From: Sphingobium sp. OAS761
GTDB taxonomy: Bacteria; Pseudomonadota; Alphaproteobacteria; Sphingomonadales; Sphingomonadaceae
Direction: 5' to 3'
NCBI RefSeq assembly: GCF_024168485.1
Contig: NZ_JALJVY010000008.1
Location: 1-64,000 of the forward strand
DNA: 64,000 nt
Of this stretch, positions 7,084 through 15,455 are shown in pieces. Position 1 is the stretch's first letter. Each line of letters starts with the position of its first letter. Made by a program: the position numbers and the translations under genes. The notes below the pieces were generated by a model. The model was not told the DNA's origin. It saw only the letters and a list, made by a program, of their open reading frames with translations, and did no database searches.

Positions 7084-7278
7084 CGTTCCTTCAATTGACA
7101 TTGCAGCAGTGCGGGAGCATCGGCCGCCCGTCGGCAGAACTGCCGCGATCAGGAAAGCAACACGAACAATGCCAAGCGACAGTAGTCGATTGTCCGCGCC
7201 GCTGGGGGCGCCCGGCCGAGCCTGATCGCATCAGTCTCGCCCCGGGCAGCCGCTAGGCGGTGCCCGAAGAGGTGAGAC

Positions 7279-9027
7279 ATGAAAGAAATGACCCCGATTG
7301 CGAGGGGTGTGCGTCCCTTTTCGCGCATGCTTCGCCTGACCGCGCCGAACCGGGCCGATGCCATCGCCTTCGTCCTGCTGACGGGCCTGGCCATGCTCGT
7401 CTTTCGCGGCGCGGAGGGCATCGCCGAACCACTGTCGCGGCTGCGCATCGAGCCGGTCACGCTCGATCCGGCCTATCTCCCCTATTATGCCCTGCGCACC
7501 ACGCTGCGGATGTTCGCGGCGCTGTTCGCATCGCTCGCCTTCACGCTTGTGGTCGCGACGCTGGCGGCGCGGAGCCGGCGCGCCGGCCAGATCATCGTCC
7601 CCGCGCTCGATATCCTGCAGTCGGTGCCGATCCTCGGCTTCCTGACCTTCACCGTCACCTTCTTCATGGGGCTGTTTCCGGGCCGCATCCTGGGCGTCGA
7701 ACTGGCCGCGGTATTCGCGATCTTCACCAGCCAGGCGTGGAACATGGCCTTCAGCTTCTACCAGTCGCTGCGGTCGATCCCGTCCGACCTCGACGAGGTA
7801 TCGCGCGGCTTCGGCCTGTCGCCGGTGCGCCGCTTCCTGCGGCTCGACCTGCCGTTCGCAACCCCGGCGCTGGTCTGGAACATGATGATGTCGATGTCGG
7901 GCGGCTGGTTCTTCGTCGTCGCATCAGAAGCGATCACCGTCGGCAACACCACGGTCACCTTGCCCGGCATCGGCTCCTGGCTCGCGCTGGCCATCGCACA
8001 GCGGGATTTCACCGCGATCGGTTGGGCAGTAGGCGCGATGGCGGTGGTGATCCTGCTCTACGATCAGTTCATCTTCCGGCCGGTCGTGGCCTGGGCCGAC
8101 CGCTTCCGCTTCGAGCAGACCGCAAGCAGCGAGCGGCCGCAGTCCTGGGCCTATGACCTGTTCCGCCGCACCCGGCTGCTGCCGCTGCTGTTCGCACCCG
8201 TCACCGGTCTCGCCCGGCTGCTGCTGATGCTCGATCCCGGTCATGCAACTGCCAGAATCGCGAAAGCCGACAAGCAGGCCAGCCGGATCGGCAACGCGAT
8301 CTGGACGGCGCTGATCGGGGCGGCAGTGCTGTTCGCGGCCTGGACGATCATCGCCTATGTCGCACGGACCCTGAGCTGGGATGATGCGCTGACCGTAATA
8401 GGCCTCGCCTGCCTGACGATGCTGCGCGTGCTGGTACTGATCGCACTTGCCAGCCTGATCTGGGTGCCGATCGGCGTCTGGATAGGCCTCAGGCCCAAAT
8501 GGGCCGAGCGCCTGCAGCCGGTCGCGCAGTTCCTCGCGGCGTTCCCTGCCAACGTGCTGTTCCCGTTCGCGGTGATCCTGATCGTGCAGTGGAAGCTCAG
8601 CCCCGAGGTCTCGCTGTCGCCACTGATGATCCTGGGCACCCAGTGGTACATCCTGTTCAACGTCATTGCGGGCGCGAGCGCGATCCCGACCGATCTGCGT
8701 GAGGCCGCCGACATGTTCAGGGTCAGCGGTTGGCAATGGTGGCGGCAGGTCGCCCTGCCGGGGATATTTCCCTATTACGTGACCGGTGCGCTGACCGCGA
8801 GCGGCGGCTCGTGGAACGCCAGCATCGTTGCGGAAGTCGTGTCCTGGGGCGACGAGAAGCTCCATGCCTCGGGCCTCGGCGCTTACATCGCCGATGCAAC
8901 CGCCGCGGGCGACTATCCCCGCGTCGCGCTCGGCATCGCGGTCATGTCGCTGTTCGTGATCGCCTTCAACCGGCTGCTCTGGCGACCGCTCTACGCCTTC
9001 GCCGAACGCCGCCTGCGCCTCGCCTGA
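7279..9027 (+). CDS. ABC transporter permease, two fused permease domains (nitrate/sulfonate/bicarbonate type)
   Basis: A 582-residue inner-membrane protein containing two BPD_transp_1 permease units in tandem (about residues 60-280 and 350-580). Each has an EAA-type coupling loop for the ATPase: DLDEVSRGFGLSPVRRFLRLDLP in part in the first half and DLREAADMFRVSGWQWWRQVALP in part in the second. GAGGTGAG precedes the ATG. Such fused permeases usually work with a single ATPase, encoded next (38 bases later). There is no periplasmic binding protein gene in the operon. The substrate cannot be named from sequence; the nitrate/taurine/bicarbonate label is a family name only. Confidence 0.85.
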   Translation: MKEMTPIARGVRPFSRMLRLTAPNRADAIAFVLLTGLAMLVFRGAEGIAEPLSRLRIEPVTLDPAYLPYYALRTTLRMFAALFASLAFTLVVATLAARSRRAGQIIVPALDILQSVPILGFLTFTVTFFMGLFPGRILGVELAAVFAIFTSQAWNMAFSFYQSLRSIPSDLDEVSRGFGLSPVRRFLRLDLPFATPALVWNMMMSMSGGWFFVVASEAITVGNTTVTLPGIGSWLALAIAQRDFTAIGWAVGAMAVVILLYDQFIFRPVVAWADRFRFEQTASSERPQSWAYDLFRRTRLLPLLFAPVTGLARLLLMLDPGHATARIAKADKQASRIGNAIWTALIGAAVLFAAWTIIAYVARTLSWDDALTVIGLACLTMLRVLVLIALASLIWVPIGVWIGLRPKWAERLQPVAQFLAAFPANVLFPFAVILIVQWKLSPEVSLSPLMILGTQWYILFNVIAGASAIPTDLREAADMFRVSGWQWWRQVALPGIFPYYVTGALTASGGSWNASIVAEVVSWGDEKLHASGLGAYIADATAAGDYPRVALGIAVMSLFVIAFNRLLWRPLYAFAERRLRLA

Positions 9028-9065
9028 CCCCTCGGACCCTGACCTATCGGATAAGGAGCCATATC

Positions 9066-10370
9066 ATGGCCACCATCGTAGAAACCCGCCCGCTCGTCGA
9101 AGTCACCAACGTCCGCCATCTCTACGGCAAGGGGCATGGCCAGATGCTCGTGCTGGACGACGTCGACCTGACCCTCAACGAGAACGAGATCGTCGGGCTG
9201 CTCGGTCGGTCGGGTTCGGGCAAGTCGACGCTGCTACGGTCGATAGCAGGGCTGCTTCGCCCCAGCGAAGGCGAGGTCCGCTTCGTGCAAGGCGAGGACG
9301 GCAGCCAGCCCAGCGTCAGCATGGTGTTCCAGACCTTCGCCCTGTTCCCCTGGCTCACCGTGCTCCAGAATGTCGAGCTGGGGCTGGAAGCGCAGAAAGT
9401 GGCGGCCGAGGAACGCCGGGCTCGCGCGCTCGCGGCGATCGACCTGATCGGCCTCGACGGGTTCGAGAACGCCTACCCGAAGGAACTGTCGGGCGGCATG
9501 CGCCAGCGTGTCGGCCTCGCCCGCGCGATCGTCGTAGATCCGTCGCTTTTGCTGATGGACGAGCCCTTTTCGGCACTCGACGTCCTCACTGCCGAGACAC
9601 TCAGGACCGACCTGCTCGATCTGTGGTGCGAGGGACGGATGCGGATCAAGTCGATCATGATCGTCACCCACAATATTGAGGAGGCCGTGCTGATGTGCGA
9701 CCGCATCCTCGTCTTCTCGTCCAATCCGGGGCGGGTGGCGGCCGAGATCAGGGTTGATCTTCCACAGCCGCGCGACCGGCTCGATCCCGCCTTCCGCGCG
9801 CTCGTCGACGGGATCTATGTGCAGATGACAGCGCGCACGCCCGCGACGCGGGTCAATGACGGGCTGTTCCCGGGCATGGGGATCGCCATGGTGCTGCCGC
9901 GCATCTCGACCAACAGCCTCGCCGGCCTGATCGAGGAGGTGCACGGCACTCCGTTCGACGGCCGCGCCAGCCTTGCCGACCTTGCCGACTCCCTCCAGCT
10001 CGAGGTGGACGCGCTGCTGCCGATGGCCGAGACGTTGCAGCTCCTGCGCCTGGCCGAACTTGCGGGCGCAGACATCAGGCTCACGCCCGAGGCGCGGCGC
10101 TACGCCGAAGCCGATGTCGATGCCCGCAAGGCGATATTCGCCCAGGCGCTCCTCGCCCATGTCCCACTCGCGCAACATATCCGCCGCATCCTCGACGACA
10201 GTGCCGGCCACACGGCTCCGGCACGCCGGTTCCGCGAGCAGCTCGAGGATCATATGTCGCCCGATTATGCGGAAGAGACGCTGCGCACGGTGACGCAATG
10301 GGGGCGCTACGCAGAGGTCTTCGCTTATCATGAGGATACCGACCTGTTCAGCCTGGAAGATCCCAGCTGA
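9066..10370 (+). CDS. ABC transporter ATP-binding protein with C-terminal AAA-associated domain
   Basis: A 434-residue protein. Its first 250 residues are a NrtD/SsuB-like ATPase: Walker A GRSGSGKST (about residue 47), Q-loop VFQTFALFPW, signature LSGGMRQR (about 140), Walker B LLLMDEPF (about 161), H-loop VTHNIEEAV. The last 170 or so residues match the AAA-associated C-terminal domain found on a subset of these ATPases (LEVDALLPMAETLQLLRLAE, then LTPEARRYAEAD), whose role is not established. It follows the fused permease by 38 bases and overlaps the next gene (TGATG), so the three genes are one operon. Confidence 0.87.
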   Translation: MATIVETRPLVEVTNVRHLYGKGHGQMLVLDDVDLTLNENEIVGLLGRSGSGKSTLLRSIAGLLRPSEGEVRFVQGEDGSQPSVSMVFQTFALFPWLTVLQNVELGLEAQKVAAEERRARALAAIDLIGLDGFENAYPKELSGGMRQRVGLARAIVVDPSLLLMDEPFSALDVLTAETLRTDLLDLWCEGRMRIKSIMIVTHNIEEAVLMCDRILVFSSNPGRVAAEIRVDLPQPRDRLDPAFRALVDGIYVQMTARTPATRVNDGLFPGMGIAMVLPRISTNSLAGLIEEVHGTPFDGRASLADLADSLQLEVDALLPMAETLQLLRLAELAGADIRLTPEARRYAEADVDARKAIFAQALLAHVPLAQHIRRILDDSAGHTAPARRFREQLEDHMSPDYAEETLRTVTQWGRYAEVFAYHEDTDLFSLEDPS

Positions 10371-11050
10371 TGCGGCATGTCCTGGGGGGAACGGTCCTGC
10401 TGCTGGCCCTGCCGACGGCGACGCCGGCGTTGGCGGCTGGCGGCGCGGACGTGGTCGACGATGCCGCAGTGGAGACGCCGGGCACCTGCCATTTGGAAAG
10501 CTGGGTCACGCTCAACGACGAGAAAGGCGGCATCATCAACAGCGCCCCCGCCTGCACGCGGAAGGCTTGGCCTAATCTCGAGCTGGGGGGTTTCGTCGCC
10601 CATGGCTGGACGCACGATTCCGACGACACGGTGATTGGCCTATCGCCGAAGCTGGTACTGCGTTCGGAAGATCGCGGTGTTGGGATCGGCATCGCGACGA
10701 GTCTCGGCTACGGCATCGATCGGCGCCGGTTTGAAACCGCGTCGATCATCGTCCCGGTGACGATTTCCGCCTGCCGTATCGTTCGCTTCAATCTCAATGC
10801 CGGCTGGCAATGGACCCGCGCAGACCATCGGCACGACCTGTTCGTCGGCGCGCAGGCCGAGGTGGCGGCGACCAGGAACCTCAACCTAATGGTCGAGGCC
10901 TTCACCCGCGATCATGACAAGGCCGGCGGTCAGGCCCGCTTGCGCTGGACGGTCGCCGGCGGCGCGGTCGATCTCGATCTCATCGGCGGACGCTATGTGG
11001 ACGGTGCAACGCCGAGCGCCATCACGTTCGGGGTGACGATCCGCCGGTAG
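10370..11050 (+). CDS. Secreted, probably outer-membrane beta-barrel protein of the ABC operon
   Basis: A 226-residue protein with a signal peptide (MRHVLGGTVLLLALPTATPA with an ALA-A type cleavage site) and then alternating short strands with aromatic ends (LESWVTLND, NLELGGFVAHGW, VVLRSED-like, GWQWTRADHRHDLFVGAQAEV, ITFGVTIRR at the C-terminus) as in small outer-membrane barrels. The two cysteines (in TCHLE and ACTRK) may pair. Its start overlaps the ATPase stop. I do not recognise a named family; a role in bringing the substrate of the ABC system across the outer membrane is inference from the operon. Confidence 0.6.
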   Translation: MRHVLGGTVLLLALPTATPALAAGGADVVDDAAVETPGTCHLESWVTLNDEKGGIINSAPACTRKAWPNLELGGFVAHGWTHDSDDTVIGLSPKLVLRSEDRGVGIGIATSLGYGIDRRRFETASIIVPVTISACRIVRFNLNAGWQWTRADHRHDLFVGAQAEVAATRNLNLMVEAFTRDHDKAGGQARLRWTVAGGAVDLDLIGGRYVDGATPSAITFGVTIRR

Positions 11051-11470
11051 GGTCGGGATGCAAATCAATAGATCAGAATCGAATGACGAAGCGGACGAGA
11101 CAGCAGCCTCGCCCGAACGCTTTCACTGCAGCCTATCGCCGCTCCACTACTTTGGCGCAGGTCGGGCGGCCCACGGACCTACACAGCAGCTGACGGCGGT
11201 ATTTGGCGCACCGTGCCGGGTGAAGATGATAACTATGTCTACGCTATAGCCCTCTAAATTCAAAGCCCACAATCGGACTGTAAGATGCTGAACTCACAGT
11301 AATTTTTAGATTGTCGCCTCCCCGGCACGCGGATTCTCGCAAGTTGGAAGGAATCGCCTCGGCCGAGCAATGCGCCCGATTGCCTTCCTTCATATCACGC
11401 TCAACGATGACCGTCGAAAAGCTGGCCGATGCTGGGGCGTGGTCAAACCCGACCTGCACCGAACCGCTTA
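11051..11470. other. 420-base stretch without a supported gene
   Basis: I see no convincing coding region, RNA or repeat here. A short frame from 11058 to 11249 has a codon pattern unlike its neighbours and no recognisable domain. The segment after about 11220 is richer in A+T than the surrounding genes, which suits a patchwork of recombined DNA. Confidence 0.5.
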
Positions 11471-11911
11471 TCAAATGCCGGTCTCGCGACAGATCACCAC
11501 CCGCCAGCCGTCAGGATCCTGGTAGGTGAAGCTGCGCTCGAGCCAGTATGGATTTTCCGGTTCCACGGGCGCGTAGCCCATCCATTGCATCCGCTCGTTG
11601 AGGCGATCATAGGCATCAGGCACGGTGATATAGAGCACCAGCAGATTGTCGAAGCTCGGAGCGGGACACGGGCTGCCTTCTGCGTGTTGGGTGAATTCAA
11701 GATGCACGGACTTGCCGGGCAGACCGAGCATGATGCCGTCATAGCCGGCATGAGCTTCGAAGCGCGCGAGCTCCGGCAGGCCCAGACCATCCCGATAAAA
11801 GGCGATGACGTCTTCGAGCTTGTCTGTCGGCCTCGCTATGCGCACCTGCGCCGGAATGGCGTCACCGCCCAACGAATATGCGGGCCGCGAAGTCTGATCG
11901 TCATTGTTCAT
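11471..11911 (-). CDS. VOC (glyoxalase/bleomycin resistance) superfamily protein
   Basis: A 146-residue protein with the paired beta-alpha-beta-beta-beta modules of the VOC fold: RIARPTDKLEDVIAFYRDGLGL, LPGKSVHLEFTQH in the first half, LVLYITVPDAYDRLNERM, ERSFTYQDPDGWRVVI in the second. Metal ligands of the glyoxalase type may be His (VHLEF) and Glu; the substrate is unknown. The ATG at 11911 has AGGAGA just upstream. It follows the DMT transporter gene by 17 bases and is probably co-transcribed with it, divergent from the LysR gene. Confidence 0.8.
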   Translation of the reverse strand: MNNDDQTSRPAYSLGGDAIPAQVRIARPTDKLEDVIAFYRDGLGLPELARFEAHAGYDGIMLGLPGKSVHLEFTQHAEGSPCPAPSFDNLLVLYITVPDAYDRLNERMQWMGYAPVEPENPYWLERSFTYQDPDGWRVVICRETGI

Positions 11912-11928
11912 GATAGTTCTCCTGTCGA

Positions 11929-12423
11929 TTACTGTTGCGTGGAAAGCTGCGTGGCTGATTGCACCATTCGCCAAAGGCTTGGCCCCTGCATGACCAGAGC
12001 GCCGGCCACGACCAGCAGCGATCCCATGAGACGCGCTCCGGAAATCGGTCTTGCGGTGAAACCGACGATGCCGAAATAGTCGATCGCCATTGAAGCGAGA
12101 ATCTGACCGGCAATGGCTGCCGTCATGAAACCTGCGGCCCCAAGCTTCGGGGCAAGGAGGAGCGCGGCCGTGATGTAGATCACCCCGGACATGCCGCCGA
12201 TCCAGATCCATTTCGGCTGAGCGGCAAGGTTGGTGATCGACGGTGCGGAAACCCGCAAGGCCATCATGACCGGCGCGACACAGATGACGCTTACCGCAAG
12301 CGATACCACGGTCGCCCAGAGAGGATGGCCCAGAGCGCGGCCAAGTGCTGCATTTGCACCGGCCTGGAAGGGAACCAGCGCCCCTGAGACCAGTGTAGCG
12401 ACAAGGAGGGCCAAAGGCTGCAT
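11929..12423 (-). CDS. DMT-superfamily membrane protein of the YdcZ/DUF606 type
   Basis: A 164-residue protein with five hydrophobic helices: PLALLVATLVSGALVPFQAG, WATVVSLAVSVICVAPVMMAL, WIWIGGMSGVIYITAALLLA, GAAGFMTAAIAGQILASMAID and ARLMGSLLVVAGALVM. The NAALGRALGHPLWA segment after helix 1 is typical of DUF606 proteins, which are half-size members of the drug/metabolite transporter superfamily. It is the first gene of an operon with the VOC gene and is divergent from a LysR regulator, which suggests LysR-controlled export or uptake of a small compound that the VOC protein modifies. The link is inference. Confidence 0.85.
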   Translation of the reverse strand: MQPLALLVATLVSGALVPFQAGANAALGRALGHPLWATVVSLAVSVICVAPVMMALRVSAPSITNLAAQPKWIWIGGMSGVIYITAALLLAPKLGAAGFMTAAIAGQILASMAIDYFGIVGFTARPISGARLMGSLLVVAGALVMQGPSLWRMVQSATQLSTQQ

Positions 12424-12508
12424 GAGAAGAAGTCCTTGCTCGAATTGAACGGACTCTTCTTCTAATTATCCACTGTGCCTATTTGAAATTCATAATCTCC
12501 AAACTATC
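12424..12508. promoter_or_regulatory. Divergent promoter region between the LysR gene and the DMT-VOC operon
   Basis: This 85-base gap is A+T-rich relative to its surroundings and must hold both promoters. TTCATA at about 12488 and TATGAA at about 12516 are inverted copies across 22 bases. LysR-type regulators usually bind such intergenic regions to control the divergent operon and themselves, but I cannot point to a clear T-N11-A box. Confidence 0.4.
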
Positions 12509-13462
12509 ATGCACAGTATGAATAATCTGCGCGGCGTCGACCTCAATCTCCTGGTGATACTCGATGCGCTGCTCTCCGAGCGGCATGTTTCGCGCGCGGC
12601 GCTTCGGCTGAACATGAGCCAGCCGGCCGTCAGCCACGCGCTGGCCAGATTGCGCTTTCTGCTTGGCGATCCACTTTTTACGCGCCACGGCGGGGGGCTA
12701 GCGCCGACCGTCCGGGCGCTGGAGCTTTCACAACCGTTGAGGGAGGCCCTTGTACAGGTACGCGCAGTGCTTGGACCCGACGGTTTCGATCCGGCGCAAA
12801 GTCGCCACATCTTCAGGCTGGCGATGTCGGACTATGGCGCCAACCTCATCCTGCCAGGTCTGATGAGGCTGATGCGACAATTGGCGCCGGGCGTAGATCT
12901 GTCTGTTACTCAATTTAGCCGGGAGGGAATGATCGCCAGGGTGGTCGATGGAGAAGTCGATCTGGGGCTGGGCGTGTTTCCACATCTGCCTGCGCAGATT
13001 TACCCTGAGCTTCTGTTGTCGGATCGATATGTCTGCCTCGTCGATCGCGCGTCCCTTCCGCCGCAGGCGAGGCAAATCGATCTGGAAGACTATCTCGCGC
13101 GGCCCCACGCGCTGGTCGCCGTACATGGTGAGGCGTCGACCGAGATCGACGAGGCTATCCATTCGGCGGGATTGACTCGCAGGGTGGCGCTGGTGCTTCC
13201 GCATTGGAGTGTCGCGCCGACAACGATCATCGGAACCGACCTCATTCTGACCGTCGCCGCGAGGAGCCTTGATGCGCTGCGGCGCGACAAGAGTTTGGCT
13301 ATCCTGCCTTCGCCGCTCGAGTTCCCCGCGATCCCGTTCACGCAGATCTCGCACAAGCGACGGCAAGCCGATCCCGCACTTCGATGGCTCCGGAGCATAG
13401 TCAGCACGATTGCGCAGCCAGCTTCACCGAGCATTACCCGAAGAAACCCACCGACGGTCTGA
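12509..13462 (+). CDS. LysR-family transcriptional regulator (NodD-like subgroup)
   Basis: A 317-residue regulator. The N-terminal helix-turn-helix reads DLNLLVILDALLSERHVSRA, then ALRLNMSQPAVSHALARLR and DPLFTRHGGGLAPT, and the effector-binding domain follows (MSDYGANLILPGLMRLM, DLGLGVFP). The start may be the ATG at 12509 or 12518. It is divergent from the DMT-VOC operon, its likely target. The last residues (RRNPPTV) run into the IS3 remnant that begins at about the stop codon, so the native C-terminus may have been altered by the insertion. Confidence 0.85.
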   Translation: MHSMNNLRGVDLNLLVILDALLSERHVSRAALRLNMSQPAVSHALARLRFLLGDPLFTRHGGGLAPTVRALELSQPLREALVQVRAVLGPDGFDPAQSRHIFRLAMSDYGANLILPGLMRLMRQLAPGVDLSVTQFSREGMIARVVDGEVDLGLGVFPHLPAQIYPELLLSDRYVCLVDRASLPPQARQIDLEDYLARPHALVAVHGEASTEIDEAIHSAGLTRRVALVLPHWSVAPTTIIGTDLILTVAARSLDALRRDKSLAILPSPLEFPAIPFTQISHKRRQADPALRWLRSIVSTIAQPASPSITRRNPPTV

Positions 13463-13640
13463 CCTCTGGTGCCTCAAGGCGGGGTGAGGTGGCCCTGAGT
13501 TCCCAGACACCTGCCTGGTTCAGGCCGATTTGTCTGATTTCGAAGTCAACGGGCGACAGCATGCCGTTGTTCGTGTGCTTGCACTTTGAATTGCAAAACA
13601 GCTCGATGTGTTCGAACACGTCCTGCCGCGCATCGTCGAG
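13463..13640 (-). mobile_element. Remnant of a second IS3-family element (OrfB C-terminus)
   Basis: On the minus strand the frame reads DDARQDVFEHIELFCNSK and then HTNNGMLSPVDFEIRQIGLN, ending QAGV where intact elements usually stop. Here a TGG replaces the stop, so the frame runs on. This is the end of an IS3-type transposase, different in sequence from the remnant at 2062. At 13640 it is cut by an unrelated recombinase fragment. The left side abuts the stop of the LysR gene. Confidence 0.7.
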
Positions 13641-13694
13641 CCTACAAACTCGATCGCCTGGAGCGCGAAAAGCGGATTCTGGCGGAAAAGTTGC
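13641..13694 (+). pseudogene. Short fragment resembling the coiled-coil segment of a large serine recombinase/resolvase
   Basis: The 18 codons read YKLDRLEREKRILAEKL, a pattern seen where serine recombinases of alphaproteobacteria have an I.KLEREK..LAEKL coiled-coil segment. Both ends are breakpoints: the IS3 remnant on one side, the integrase remnant on the other. The piece is too short for certainty. Confidence 0.35.
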
Positions 13695-14136
13695 GCGTGA
13701 TTGCGGGAAGCGCCTTATCCCGCAAGACGGGTTTGACGTGTCGCCGAAGTGATCGCGTTACGAGCGTCGACCAATCTTTCCCTTTGCAGTCCGCCGCAAA
13801 GCGGTCGGCGTAATTGGAAAAGGCAAGGTCGACAGCCTCGCGCCGTCGCTGCTTGTCTGATTCGACGGGGTCGATCCCTTGGGCGACGAGGCGGAGGAGT
13901 CTCGTCGCTTCCTCGCGAGCGGTAAACGGCGTCCAGGGCGATCCATGGCCGCCGATGGCGTAGCGACGCGTCTTCGCCTCTCGCCCACCCATGCGATATT
14001 GAACGACGTAGGACGCAGAGCCCCCCGCGCTGATCTTTAGCCCGAACCCCTTCAGATCCTCATCCCAAAGGAAGCCAGTAACGGCACCCGCTTGGAGCGC
14101 GTCGATCGTCCGCTTGGTGATTTTTCCGGTGGCCAT
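13695..14136 (-). pseudogene. Truncated tyrosine-recombinase integrase (DUF4102-type N-terminal part)
   Basis: From the ATG at 14136 the frame reads TGKITKRTIDALQAG, FLWDEDLKGFGLKISAGG, SYVVQYRMGGREAKTRRYAIG and TAREEATRLLRLVAQGIDPV, which is the arm-binding domain of P4-type integrases, and then the start of the core-binding domain (FADRFAADCKGK-like, LVTRSLRRHVKPVLRDKALP). After ITR at about 13695 the similarity ends at a recombination breakpoint. The catalytic R-H-R-Y domain is missing, so it is inactive. It lies 117 bases from the 3' end of trmB and points away from it, as integrases next to their attachment site commonly do. Confidence 0.8.
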
Positions 14137-14253
14137 GACGAACCTCATGTACCAGAAAAGCAATCACCGCGGTGGAAACGGGCGGCGGCAGGCGGCGGCG
14201 CATTTCGGATTAAACTACTGAAAATAATATATTATAAATCGCAATCTATTGAT
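14137..14253. other. Junction between integrase remnant and trmB, possible attachment-site region
   Basis: This is a G+C-rich repeat-like stretch (GGCGGCGGCAGGCGGCGGCG at 14180-14199) followed by a strongly A+T-rich segment (about 14212-14245) that ends at the trmB stop. Its composition is unlike the core genes to the right. No tRNA is present. An attachment core overlapping the trmB 3' end is plausible, but I did not find a second copy in the window. Confidence 0.4.
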
Positions 14254-14949
14254 CTAAATCCGCCGGTATCGGAAGTACCAGACCTCATGCCCCTGACGCC
14301 GCGCCTTCGCCTCATAACGCGTTTCGGGCCAGCCGCCCGGGCGAGTCAGGAAATCCCTGGGTTCGGTAGCCAGCCAGTCGAAGTCGGGATGGCCATTCAT
14401 CACCATCATCGCCCAGCGCAGATACACGGGATGGTCTGTGCCGAAACGGAATTCGCCGCCAGGCTTCAGCTTGCGCGCGATCATTGCCACCGGGCCGGGG
14501 TTCATCATCCGTCGCTTTGCATGTCGCGCCTTGGGCCACGGATCGGGATGCAAAAGATAGACGAAGCTGAGCGCGCCATCGGGGATGCGCGCCAGCACCT
14601 GCAGCGCATCGCCCATGTGCAGCCGAACATTGGGAAGGCCCATGTCTCGGACATGCCCCAGCGCGGTGACGACGCCGTTGAGGAAAGGCTCGCAGCCGAT
14701 GAAGCCATGGTCGGGGAGAAGGTCCGCGCGATAGGCCAGATGCTCGCCGCCGCCAAATCCGATCTCGAAATGAAGCGGCCGGTCCGTGCCGAACAGGCCC
14801 ATGGCGGTGACTTCACCGGCTTCGGGAACCGACAGGACGGGCAGAAGTGCATCGACAAGCTGCTGCTGGCCAACGCGCAGCTTGTGACCCGACTGACGGC
14901 CATAGAGTCGGTTAAGTGTGGTGGGGTCGCCGGATTTGTGCGCGGTCAT
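14254..14949 (-). CDS. trmB: tRNA (guanine-46-N7)-methyltransferase
   Basis: A 231-residue SAM-dependent enzyme that places m7G46 in the variable loop of tRNAs. The SAM site reads LHFEIGFGGGEHL, followed by GCEPFLNGVV and RLHMGDALQVL. The family signature VYLLHPDPWPKARHAKRR comes next, and TDHPVYLRWAM and ETRYEAKARRQGHEVWYF lie at the C-terminus. The ATG at 14949 gives the usual start before the RLYGRQSGHKLR segment. It is the first core gene after the accessory region. The C-terminal residues WYFRYRRI are complete, so an insertion at the 3' end would have kept the gene intact. Confidence 0.93.
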   Translation of the reverse strand: MTAHKSGDPTTLNRLYGRQSGHKLRVGQQQLVDALLPVLSVPEAGEVTAMGLFGTDRPLHFEIGFGGGEHLAYRADLLPDHGFIGCEPFLNGVVTALGHVRDMGLPNVRLHMGDALQVLARIPDGALSFVYLLHPDPWPKARHAKRRMMNPGPVAMIARKLKPGGEFRFGTDHPVYLRWAMMVMNGHPDFDWLATEPRDFLTRPGGWPETRYEAKARRQGHEVWYFRYRRI

Positions 14950-14999
14950 GTCCCCGGCGCTTAACGGGCGCGGACCGCCGGGGCAAGCATCGGGGGAAG

Positions 15000-15395
15000 T
15001 TAAAGTCCCAGCAGCGGCCAGAGCACGATCAGCAACCCGGCAAGGCTTGCCATGAACAATATCGTGCGGACCACCGGCACACCGAAACCGTAAAGCGGCA
15101 GATAGACGATGCGGGCGCCGAGCCAGATCCATCCGCCCAGCGCCGTCCATTCGCTTGTTCGCCCGGCCAGTACCACGCCTGTCAGGGCGACGATGGCGAT
15201 GGGAAGCGTTTCCATGAAATTCGCCTGCGCGCGCGACAGGCGACCTGCGATCGGGTTCAGCGGCGGCAGGGTTTCGTCGCGGGCGCCCATATTCCAGGTC
15301 ACGCCATATTGCTTTGTCTTGACATGAGCGGCAGCAAAAATGTGGACGAGGAGCAGGATCATGCCCCAGGCGAGAATCTTCAGTTCCACGGGCAT
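15000..15395 (-). CDS. MAPEG-family membrane protein
   Basis: A 131-residue protein with four hydrophobic helices: ELKILAWGMILLLVHIFAAA, ANFMETLPIAIVALTGVVLA, TALGGWIWLGARIVYLPLYG and VVRTILFMASLAGLLIVLWP. The RAQANFMETLPI stretch and the GARIVYLPLYGFG motif are typical of bacterial MAPEG proteins, relatives of microsomal glutathione transferase. The ATG at 15395 is preferred over the more distal start because it begins right at helix 1. Enzymatic activity is unproven. It lies 50 bases upstream of trmB on the same strand. Confidence 0.85.
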   Translation of the reverse strand: MPVELKILAWGMILLLVHIFAAAHVKTKQYGVTWNMGARDETLPPLNPIAGRLSRAQANFMETLPIAIVALTGVVLAGRTSEWTALGGWIWLGARIVYLPLYGFGVPVVRTILFMASLAGLLIVLWPLLGL

Positions 15396-15455
15396 GATGC
15401 TATCCTTCCGTCTGCATGGTAGCAAAGCCGGCATCCGCTGCACATCCCGATATTT

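Noticed and set aside
11058-11249. Short open frame of 63 codons
   Set aside because: No ribosome binding site, no recognisable domain and a codon pattern unlike the neighbours; not reported as a gene.
14137-14253. A tRNA as integration target next to the integrase
   Set aside because: No cloverleaf can be drawn in this stretch; the nearest gene is trmB, a tRNA-modifying enzyme gene, not a tRNA gene.
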